This document shows, piece by piece, positions 1-11,700 of a stretch of 64,000 bases of DNA (position 1 is the first letter of the stretch; every line of letters begins with the position of its first letter). The DNA is taken from the NCBI GenBank assembly GCA_933228675.1, contig OW121742.1:124039983-124103982 (forward strand). Direction: 5' to 3'. Under the pieces are notes generated by a model. It had not been told where the DNA came from. It did not search any database and saw nothing but the letters and a program-made list of their open reading frames with translations. The position numbers and the translations under genes were made by a program. This DNA comes from Stomorhina lunata (taxonomy: Eukaryota; Arthropoda; Insecta; Diptera; Rhiniidae).

Positions 1-519
1 CTAGTGTTTATTTTGAGTATTCATTGCACAAAAGTAAGTAATCAACACATTCAGAGGTGTATTTACATGGGGTCTACACTAGAGAGATTTTTTTGTATTT
101 GTTAAATAAGTAAAAAATTGTTTGTGTCGAATATTTTTTGCTTCGTTTAAACAAATTCCTGGTTTATGAAAACTGTTAATTTATTTTGCTTCTTATCGGC
201 TTTCAACTTGCCTGTATTGATTTTTTAAACATATTCTGGCTTATTATAACTTTTCATATATTTTTTAGTGTGCTATTGTAATAGGTTTAATTCCCACCAG
301 ATACTCTGTTCTGTTACACTATACCGTGAAATAATTATTGTATATGATCCTCTTAAACTCGATAATTCTTACTTAACATTGTATTAAGAAACGCAATTTT
401 AATAAAAACAACATAGTCAGACAATTGACAACTTTTAAACCCATTTGATCCCGGTTTATTTACTTTGAACATAGTTTGGAATAGCTTTAAGCACTTGGCC
501 TTGTCAATTTTTAAACATT
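1..519. other. AT-rich intergenic sequence
   Basis: No open frame, repeat or RNA gene is recognisable here. It lies beyond the 3' end of Pdi and before the 29-bp satellite. Confidence 0.5.
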
Positions 520-1830
520 AAAGGTAGTTTTCATTGAAAACATAGAAAATTTTTAAAATTTTCTTATAAAAAAGTTAAATTTTGAAATATCCTATCAAAA
601 TGCAAATTTTCGAAATTTTTAAAACTTCTTTGTATGGAAAATTTTAAAAATTTCCTATAGAAATGAAAAATTTCCTTTAAAAATGGGAATTTTTTAAAAT
701 TTTCTTTAAAAATGAGAAATTTTTAAAATTTTCTATAAAAGTGGAATATTTTAAAAATTTTATAGAACTGAGAAATTTTTAAAATTTTCTATAAAAATGT
801 AAATTTTCAATAAAAATCGAAAATTTTCAAAATTTCCTATAAAAATTGGAAATTCTTAAAATTTCAATAAAAATGGGAAAATTTTTAATTTTTTTATAAA
901 AATAGGAATTTGCCAAATTTTTTAAAAATGGAAAATTTTCAAAATTTATAGGAAATTTTCAAAATTTCCTATAAAAATGGAAAATTTTCAAAATTTCATA
1001 TAAAAATGGAAAATTTTAAAAATTTGCTATAAAAATGGTTAATTTTCAAAATTTCTTATTAAAATAGAAAATTTTAAAAATTTCCTATAAAAATGGAAAA
1101 TTTTAAAAATTTCTTATAAAAATATAAAATTTTCAAATTTTCCTATAAAAATAGAAAATTTTAAAAATTTCCTATAAAAATCGAAAATTTTCAAAATTTC
1201 CTATAAAAGTAGAAAATTTTCAAATTTTCCTATAAAAATAGAAAATTTTCAAAATTTCCTATAAAAATCGAAAATTTTCAAAATTTCCTATAAAAATCGA
1301 AAATTTTCAAAATTTTCTATAAAAAAAGAAAATTTTCAAAATTTCCTATAAAAATAGAAAATTTTTAAAATTTCCTATAAAAATAGACAATTTTAAAAAT
1401 TTTTTATAAAAAAAAAAATTTTCAAAATTTCCTATAAAAATATAAAATTTTCAAAATTTTCTATATAAATCGAAAATTTTCAAAATTTCCTATAAAAATA
1501 GAAAAATTTTCAAAATTTCCTATTAAAATATAAAATTTTTAAAATTTCCTATAAAAATATAAAATTTTCAAAATTTCCTATAAAATTTTTAAAATTTCCT
1601 ATAAAAATCGAAAATTTTCAAAAATTCCTATAAAAGTCGAAAATTTTCAAAAATTCCTATAAAAATTGAAAATTTTCAAAATTTCGTATGAAGAAGGTAA
1701 GTTTTCGAAATTTTCTTTAAAAAGTTGAAAGTTTTAATTACATTTTTAAGATTTCCTAGAAAACATAAATTTTCGAAATTTTCCTTAAAAATGGTAAATC
1801 TTCAAGATTCCTGTAAAAAGGTAAGTAAAT
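520..1830. repeat. 29-bp AT-rich satellite array
   Basis: About 40 imperfect tandem units of roughly 29 bp. The unit is the palindrome GAAAATTTTC followed by AAAATTTCCTATAAAAAT and one variable base. The centre (about 950-1690) is most regular and both edges decay into related but irregular sequence, as expected of an old array. No coding potential. Confidence 0.85.
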
Positions 1831-2694
1831 TGGAAATTTAATGGCTAGATTAAAAATTTGCAAAATAATTTTTGACATGGACTGAACACAATATTCAGTT
1901 ATTCACTTAAATTAATTCCTTAATAAAATAATCAAAACTCCTTTTTGTATTTATCAGTTCTTTATTATACATTTCAAATTTATTTTTATTTTCTTACAAA
2001 AAATTCTCACATTCGATGGAAGATTTAAAATTAAAGTAGTAATTATCTTTAATAAAAATTATGGACTTAAGATTAGCTGGAAACTTAAGAATATTAAAGA
2101 GGAAACTAAGTTTTCTCTCCTCTATTGGAATCTAGATATACTCAACTTAAAACGTTCTAACAAAAGAACTTTCCCATCAATCGATTAAAGCATTAAAAAG
2201 TCATGTTAAAATAATTTTAATATTTTTTTCTTCTTTAATTTAATTACATATAATATATAAAAAAAAATAGAATTAATTAAAACTTGTTATTAATTATAAA
2301 TTATTACAAAAACTGAAAGCAAGATTTTCATTTTTATTTTAAATTAAAAACTAACAATTAAACATTAGTTTTTTTTTGATATAGAAAATTTGAAACACCT
2401 AAAAGAGAGGGATTAACCAGTATTCCCCCGAAGGTGTTTATGATGTTTGATGGTTCCAGATCTTCTTACAAGATGCAAACAAAAAATGCAACTTTTTAAA
2501 AATAAACCAGAATTAATTAAATAAACATAGAATGTTTGATGAAGGCTTGACGCTATTTGTAGTTTTAATTAAATTAAATGAAAAGAAAAATTCAATGGTG
2601 GGCGTTGGGTGGAGGGAAGGATAGACAATAGGGGAGATGATATACAAAGTAAGTATGTATGAGAGAAAAAGGCGGGCGAGTTGTAGAAGTTAAT
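1831..2694 (-). other. Pdi 3' flank and probable 3' UTR
   Basis: AT-rich sequence directly downstream of the Pdi stop codon on the minus strand. A minus-strand AATAAA occurs at 2333-2338 and could serve as a polyadenylation signal about 360 bases after the stop. No other feature was found. Confidence 0.4.
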
Positions 2695-2751
2695 TTACAA
2701 TTCATCCTTCTTGTGCTCCTCCTCTTCTTCTACCTTTTCTTCTTCATCGGC
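2695..2751 (-). CDS. Pdi: Pdi coding exon 4 (acidic tail, KDEL)
   Basis: 57 nt encoding an 18-residue glutamate-rich tail that ends HKKDEL and a TAA stop. It is separated from exon 3 by a 70-bp intron (2752-2821). KDEL is the classical ER retrieval signal, which confirms the frame and the end of the gene. Confidence 0.95.
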   Translation of the reverse strand, partial: ADEEEKVEEEEEHKKDEL

Positions 2752-5700
2752 CTGGAAAGAATATACAAAAAAGTTAATTTTTTGCCAAATAAATTTGTTA
2801 GTTTTTGTCTTTAAAACTTACAGATTTAAGATCACCACCAGCATCTAAGAATTTGACAAAATCATCCAAAGTTCTGTCCAAATTATAGTCAATGACCTTG
2901 TTGTCACCCTTGCGGTACAATTTGATGGTGGGGAATGAAGAAATCTTGGTGTGTTCCAATTCGTTGGCAGTAGAATCGATCTTGGCAATGACAATAGTTT
3001 CAGAATCCTTGTATTTCTCACCCAATTGCTCGTAGATGGGAGCCAATTGTTTGCAGTGACCGCACCAGGGAGCATAGAATTCAACCAAAACATCCTTGCT
3101 CTTGTCCATGGCAACATCATCAAAGTTGGTGGCTACCAAGGTCTTGACGCCGGTCTTGTCCCAATCTTCGGGCAATTCTTGGGACAACAAGTGTTGCTTG
3201 AGTTTGCCATCCATAAACTTCTGCAAGAATTCCTTAATGGTTTCGGCAGACAAGTCATTGTTTTCGGGCTTGTATTTGGCCATATCTTCTTCCAATTTTA
3301 TCAAACGAATGGTGGGTACTTCTTCCTTGGTCATGCCAAAGAATTCAAAGATACGGGCGTGATCTTCTTCATCCGAGGAGATGGTAACGAATAGAATATC
3401 ATCACGGTATTGCTTGGCAATATCCTTCAAGGGTTCAACATGCTTTTCAATATGACCGGCTTCCTTGGAGACGAAGAACAACAAGTGAGATTTAATTTGA
3501 CCGCCGAAGATTTTGGAGGCAGATTCATGGTTGAATTCAACAAGCAAGGGCAAAGATTCGACTTGAGCGAATTTCTTAAGGTTGGCCAAGTTGAGTTCAC
3601 CTTCGAAAAGGGTCTTCTTGTCATCGAAAGGCTTGAACATAACGACAGCACCATCCTTGACTTCGTATTTGGCAACAACATCATCACTGCTGGTCAAACC
3701 GAAAGGAATGGGATCCAATTCACCGGCGGCAGCAACGAAAGTCTTGGCAGCTTCACTTTCAAGGTCCTTGAAGAAACCAATGATAGCGATCTAGGAAAAG
3801 CAAACAAGAAAAGTAACATAAATTAGTAGAGGTTTTAAAATTTTTACTATTTTTCTTATTTTTGTAATGAGATACAAAATATATTTGGTAGGAAGGTTGC
3901 AACACAGTTGAATGTTGCACCAAAGACTCTATAATATAAAGATGTTGCACATCCATATATTGATTTACCGTATGGTCGTTTTGAAAAGTCCCTTAAAAAA
4001 GAGAGTATAACGCTTTTGCTCTAATTCGGACACAACTTTTGGGGACGATTATTCAATGAGAGAGAGCTAAGGCAAACACACGTGCTTATAAAATTTATGT
4101 TTGTTTGTGCGTTTATGTGCTTTTTTTCACCCCTGTCGGGAACATCATATGTTTTACACTGTTAAACATATAAGAAAAAAGTTTTGGGAACACATTTCTC
4201 ATGGGAGATGATATTCGCGATAGGGCTGATTGTTCATTATTCAATTTAATTTTACATTTGACTGAAAGAAAAAAAATTATGGAGTGCAATATCTTTATAT
4301 GTATCCATCAGAGTCGCGGACGAGTGCAGTGTCTTCCAGGCAGAGATTTTTGCCATTTGGAAGGCTACAGAGCTCATTCAGGGTCTTATAGCTGTAAACA
4401 GTGAGGTGACAATATACGCTGATAGTCAGGGGGGTTACTACGTTTCTTTCGATTCGAAAGAAATCATTTTCGAAACTCATGCTTTAAGCATACGAATTCG
4501 AACAGTTTTATTTTTGAATCGAGATACACAGTAACCCCCAGACCGCGCTCAAAGCGCTGCGGGGTATAGTGTTACCTCCAAACTAGTCAAACAATGTAGG
4601 ATAGCTCTTCTTGATCTATCTCTCAGCTATAGGATTATATTGTGCTAGGTTCCAGGTCATTGCGACATCGTTGGCAACGAAGTTGCTAGACTAGGCTCGA
4701 GTCAAGACTTAAGTCAAAGAGTGACAGATATGGCTCCACCTATCTGTCACTTTTATCTGGGCATTAAATCTTAGATTAGCAAGGAATCCACAAGGACATG
4801 GGGAAAAATGGTTACATGTAGGACATCTAGAGCTCTATGGCCTAAACCGGACAATAATGGAACCAAGATTCTATTAGGTCTGAATAGGTCAAGCTTAAGA
4901 AGGTGTATAGGGTTCCTTACGGGACACTGTGCCTTAAATTCGAGGTTACATAGGTGGGATAGTAGCATTTCAGACCTCTGCAGATTATGTCTAGATGAGG
5001 ATTCGTCCGAGTTGGTAGAGCATATTCTCTGTCACTGTCCAAGGCTTGAAAACCTAAGACTCAAACATTTAGGCGACAGTGCAAGTATCATGATATTGTA
5101 GGGTCTACCACTGGTCTCAACTGGCCCAGATAGTGTATTCTTCTTATCCCTCTACACTTTTCCATTATCTTTTCTCATTCTCTATCTTCAATCTTTTTCT
5201 TTTTCCTCTTCTAGTAAAGGATCACAATGGACCCCTGAGGTCTCCGAGTGAAGGTGTCGCTTAATACCTCCTTTTTTACCTAACCTAACCTAATATACAT
5301 AATTTTTTAACTCGCTCAAAAAATCAGTTCATATTTAAATAGGATTTAAAAAGCAGCAAAATAAAACTTACTTCGTTGTCCTTCAAGAATTTCTCGGCAT
5401 CTTCAGGGGTGGCCAAATCCTTGGCAGGAGGACCAGTCTTCTTGTTGACCCAGCTAACAATATCGGCAGCTTGACGACCACCGGTATATTCGACGGGAGC
5501 ACCGTTGCGGAAGAATTTCAAGGTGGGATAGCCACGTACTTGGTATTCCTCAGCCAAAGGACCCTCAACAGTAGCATCAACCTTAGCCAACTTAATGTTG
5601 GATTCTTTTTCAGCCAGAGTTTGGGCAGCCTTAGCGTATTCGGGAGCCAATGATTTGCAGTGACCGCACCAGGGAGCATCTTAAAATAGAGAAGGAACAA

Positions 5701-8700
5701 ATATAAGGTTAAAAAAAACTTAGAAATTGTAAGAAGTATCAAAAATCTTAAACTAGTCACCTAAAGTAAACCGGTTTGTTTTCGAGATTTCACCTAAATC
5801 TTTGAATTTCATTAACACATTTTTTTAGAAATGTGTCACTTTTTTATGTCAAAACAAAGGAATTCATTAATTTAATTAAGCAGAAAACAAGTGAAAGTTT
5901 TTATCTAAATATTTTTTTTAAATGTAAAAACGGATGTAGAAGAAAAAATACTAAAAAAAATTGAAAATATTCTTCTATTCTAGTTTTTACAGCTAAATAA
6001 ACACAATATACATAATTATCAAATTGACATTTGAATAAAATAGAGAAGCATAGAATTTCTAAAAAGTAGATAATAACAAGTTGGATGTTTAATATCCATA
6101 TTATATACTCAGGCATTTATAAACTTAAGGGTATAAAGAATGAATGAAAGAATCTAAAGGCCACGTACCCAGCGTTTACGTCAAAAGCAGTTAATACAAG
6201 TATTAAAGGGAGTAGGAGTAAAAGTGTTAAGATGCTTATGAGAAATGACGTACATATTTGGTATAACAATAAAGTAAATATGAAAAAAAAAAAATAAAAT
6301 GAATTGTTAATTTCAGCAACAATCTAAGAGTTACTAAGAGAGCAAAAGATTTCTAAAGAGATAAAGTACTAGAAAACTTAACAGAAGTCAATGTATAAGT
6401 AGTTACGTGGTTTTAACACATTAAGAAACTAGAAAATGGGCACGAAAACAAATTTATAAAGTGAGGGATTTCAGTTAGGTTAGGTTAAGCAGTTGATTGA
6501 CGACATAGTCCTCTTCATTTGGGTCCTAGAGGGTGGTCCCTTTGTGTTACCAGCAGGGTGAAGAGAAAATTAAATTCTTGACTAACAAAACAACAAAGCC
6601 TCAGTTAGACCTAGGCAGATGTAAGAGCCTCGTTCCCACGGCAGTCGGTTCTTCGTACCGGAACGACTCCAAAATCTTCTAGGACTGCCACTTCTGCGAT
6701 ATTACGAATAATATTGCAGTTACAACAACATGTATGACCCTATTTTACGAAATATTAATATTCTAGACCTCAGATAGATCGTGCAGAAACATGTATCCCA
6801 GATTGTAAGCCCTAAGATCAGCAACGGCTGGGCAGTGACAGTTTCTTCCTCTTCAGTAGTCATTGCTTTGAAGATTTTGTATTGTGATTATTGACATTAG
6901 AATTCCTCGTCTGTGGCACGGTACACAAACCAAGACTGCAGAACGTTTACTGTCGTAAGTTGGCTCGCTATCTTGGAATTAAGATAGGTTAGATTAAGGC
7001 TGATATCTTTACTGTGTTATCACATAAGTTAGCAAAAATAATGCCAATGGTCCCTGTAGCGGCCTAGCGTTCATACAAGATTGATACTTGGCTCAAAACA
7101 CACACATTTATTAACTTAAAGCAAAAGTTTTTATACATAAATTAGGTTTGGATTAAAAATTCTTTAAAAACTTTTAAGAAAAAAAAAAACTAGTTTTTTT
7201 TTCAACTTTAATGTAGGTCATTCTATTTTTTTTTTAATCTCTTTTCTACTTTTGAATTTTATATTACAAGTCATCTTAAAATTGTTTATGAGAATTTAAT
7301 TTCCTTTTTAAAGATTCGTTTTTATATTTTATTTATTAACATAAACTACAAATTTCCATTCCTCATTAGTTTCTTTTTCTAATACGTTTTACTTTTTCAA
7401 TGCGTCATTATTTTTCTTATTGAAAAAAAAAAAAAAAAAAAAAAAAACGAGTGCTTTCATTAAGCCGTTGTTAATTTATATAACATTTCAAAAGTTCATT
7501 CAACTTTGGGGCTAGATTATGAGTGAGTGCTATAACGCGTTATGCGTCTAAAGTGTTAATAAGTTAAGTTTGCCGGTAAATGTTTGTGGTAACATATCGT
7601 GAATAGCAAATGAAAAAATAAGATAGTTTTGATCAGGTTTTTGTATTAGCGGTGTTTCTAAGCCGGTTGTAATGATATCGATCTATCGATATTTAAGTGG
7701 AACAATGATCGCTATTTAATTTTTTTTCAATAAAAATAAAAAAGTATTATTCTTGTATTCAGTTTAAAATAAAACTGTTTCTTTGAAGTAAATTGCTAAG
7801 ACTATAAGATAAAGGGTGGCTTTTAGCTTTAGAAAATTGGTAAAAAAATCTTTAGAAATATTGCACTAGATTCCCGTTTTCCTGATGGACCAAAATGTTA
7901 GGAAATCCTTTAGACTCGCGGACGAGTGCAGTGTCTTCCAAGCAGAGATCTTTCCCATTTGAAAGGCAACAGAGCTCATTCAGGGTCTTATAGCTGCAAA
8001 CAGTGAGGTGACAATATACGTCGATAGCCAGGCCACGCTCAAAGCGCTGCAGGGTTATAGTATTACCTCCAAACTAGTCAAAAAATTAAGGATAGCTCTT
8101 CTTGACCTATCTCTCAGTTATAGGATTAGATTGTGCTGGGTTCCAGGTCATTGCGACATCGTTGGCAACGAAGTTGCGGACGAAGTTGCCAGCCTAGGCT
8201 CGAGTCTAGACTTAAGTCAAAGAGTGTCAGATATGGCTCCACCTATCTGTCACTCCTATCTGGGCATTAAGTCTTGACATCTAGGACATCTAGAGCTCTA
8301 TGGCCTAAACCGCACAGTAATGGAACCAAGCTTCTATTAGGTCTGAATAATTCAAGCTTAAGAAGATGTATAGGGTTCCTTACGGGTCACTGTGCCTTAA
8401 ATTCGAGCTTACATACGTGGGATAGTGGCATTTCAGAAATCTGCAGACTATGTCTAGATGAGCACATTCTCTGTTACTGTCCAAGGCTGCAAAACCTAAG
8501 ACTCAAACATTTAGGCAGCATATTCCTTGCTGACCTGCAGGATCTGCAATAGTGCAGGTTGCATGATATTGTAGGGTTCACCACTGGTCTCAACTGCCCT
8601 AGATAGGGTATTCTTCTTCTCACTCTACAACTTTCTATTATCTTTTCTCTTCCTCTATCTTCAATTTTTTTTCTTTCTCCTCTTCTAGTAAAGGATCACA

Positions 8701-11700
8701 ATGGAGTAAAGGATCACAATGGACCCCTGGGGTCTCCGAGTGACACCTCCCTTTATTACCTAGCCTAACCTTCCCATCAAGAGTATCATGTTCAAACAGT
8801 CGAACTTCTATAAATTGAATTATCATTATCCCGAAAAAAGCTTCAACTTATGGAGACTTTAACTTTGGGAACAAAAATTTAAAAACTTTAATTTTAAAAA
8901 CGTTAAATTTAAAAACGAAATTTGCTTCAACTTGTGGAAAATTTAATAATAGAAGTTCAAATTAGAGAAGTTCGACTGTATTATTAAAAAAAAAATGTAT
9001 ATAACTTAAGGTAAAAGTAATATTAAGAACGCCCAGTTTTAAACAGTTTTTAAAAACGTGTATCTGTTTAAAAGCCCATTATAAACATTTTTTTCTGGAA
9101 TATAGAAAAAAATTCGATTGGTTCTTAAACCAGGAACATTTAAGTTCGAATTTAAAACAAATTAAGATCGAATTTAAGACATTTTTTTTTTGTATTATGC
9201 TCCCAAAAGTTTTTTCCAAATTTCAAAACACTTGTGTAAACTCAAATTTGGTTGAACTTTCTTCTACTCTTATATTAAAATTTATTTCATATTGTTAAAA
9301 AAACAGACGTTTAATTGTTAATTTAAATATTGTTGAACTTCCTTCTTTCTTTAATATAAACTCTTCTTTCTTAATGTTAATAAAACAGATAATGTTTAAT
9401 TATAGCCAATAAAATATATTGTTCAAAATATTTTATAATAAAAGAATTGTAAAAAAACTGATAAATCAACTGTTTAAACAATTACGTGTATTTTACCACG
9501 TTCCTTAAAACGTTTCGAAACATATGTCAATGTTTTATAGAAACAAATATAGAAAAAGATTAGGAAAATTTCTTTAAATTCTAAATGTTACTATGCCTTA
9601 ACTTATCTTTTTTGTTTCAAAAATACCTTCTCCCACCACATCCTCCGGTTCATTAGAAAGAAAAATTAAATTTTATAAAAGCTTATCGCTTGCTTACATT
9701 TGCTTCAATTTCGTTTGAAACTTTAAAACCTAATCTTAAAATTTTAAAGAAACATTAAAGGTATTAAACCTATTATTTTTTTACCTAAAATTTTATATGA
9801 AAGCGAAATTTTTGTGGATTGTCCCTATGCAAATTCACAAAAATTATGCTTCCATATAAATAATAACGCGTATTTCTAAACTTGCTCGTTTTTTCCTAAT
9901 TACAGTCGAACTTCTATAAATTGATTCACTATTATCTCGGAAAGAGCTTTAAGTTATGGAGAATTTAACTTTGGGAATCAATTTTAAAAACGTTAAACTT
10001 AAAAAGAAAATTTGCTTCAACTTATGGAAAATTTAAGTAATAGAAGTTCAAATTAGAGAAGTTCGACTGTATTTAAAAAAAGAAAAAAAAAAATTAAAAT
10101 ACTTGTAAAAATTTACGAGATATCTGTCAAACTACCCAACAAAATAAAAACCAATAATAGGCCAGATTAACACCAATATTCTAGTCAAATTTTATACTTT
10201 AATTTTTACCAAATAGAATGAATCTTCTAATTTTTTATCTTTTCTTATGAGATTTATATCTCGAAAACTAAATGCTATTCGAAAAACTTAAAATCTTATA
10301 ATTATTTGCACAAATTTGTACAGAAGTAAAAACCTATTTTGTTACCTTTTTATTTAAATTTTAAATTGTAATAATAGAAATACAATAATTAAACATACAC
10401 CTAATAATCCAGGGGAATGACTAATAAAAATTTTAGAAGATAATAATTTCATCTTTAATAATTTATTGATGATGTTAACATCTGTGTTTTCTAATTTCCC
10501 TTGACGACTTATTTAATTACTTAATCTTGTTTCAGGGTATCTCAAGATCGTGACCTACCGAATTTGTCTGATGCATTAATTAAAAAAAAAATAAATGATA
10601 AAGTATTTCATAATAATTGTGCATTTAAAATGTGCTCAGCCGCTGATAAGAACTTGTTTGTTACTTCTATAATCTAAAATTAAGGTGCTCATAAAAATTA
10701 TTCAAAACATATATTTTTATGCTGCACTCGGCTGACCTTAAGGTCATACATAAATCAGAAATAAAATGCATTAAATTTGAAAATTGATAAGGAAAATTTT
10801 CAAAAAACATAAAAAATATGTTGTTCCTGTATTAAAAAAATTAAGATAAGGTTTTTTTTCTTAAAGAACTACGTGGCTTTATAATTCTTATTTAAACATG
10901 TTAAAAAAATATGTCGAATTTTTAAGACAAATATTATAAACTTTGAAGTTTCTATTGCCAGAAAAACAAAGATAAAGAAAAAAAGTTAAATATGGTATAA
11001 CGATAAATGTAAAAAAATAATAAATAAAAAACCTTATCAAATTTTAATTTATAACTTGTTAACATTTAGAGATAATAGAAATTGAATAATTGAAAATATA
11101 ATTTTTTTGTGAAGTTTGAATGAAAGTATTTAAAGAAAACTAGAGATAAACATGCAATTTTGTTTACAAATAAAAGTTAAGATAAAGAATTTTTAAAAAT
11201 AGAAAACAAATGATAAACAAAAATGAAAAATTTTGAAAATAAAACAATTAAAAATTACACAGGGTTACAGAAATTTTAGTTTTGGATACTTGTAAAATAA
11301 ATTAAAAAACTTTAAACACCTAAATTTGCCCACATATGAAATTAAATTATTTGAAAAGAGTATAGTTTTCGAGGTAAACATTTTTTTATGATAAGTATAT
11401 AACTTCTTGATATATGTATATGCAACATATGAAATGTTTCCTCTTAACAATACAGTATGTGATGGAAAACTATCGTTTTCAAATTGATTATTTTTAAATC
11501 AATTGATTTGAGATATATTTTTGAGATAATTTTCGGTTATTTTTCCAAAAAAAAAAACAAAATGAAAATTTAAGCTTAAATCCTTTTGGCTGATATCTTT
11601 CTTTCACTTGGTTTGATTTTTTTGTGGTAATGTGGAAAATTATCTCAAAAATATAACTCAAATCGATTGATTTCCATCACATATCGAAATAATTAAAAAT

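Noticed and set aside
2845..3826. Additional frames on both strands across Pdi exon 3
   Set aside because: Shadow frames of a well-supported coding exon.
4429..4536. Exact target-site duplication of the nested MITE
   Set aside because: A 2-3 bp AG/CAG duplication is possible but the G-run at the border makes the limits ambiguous.
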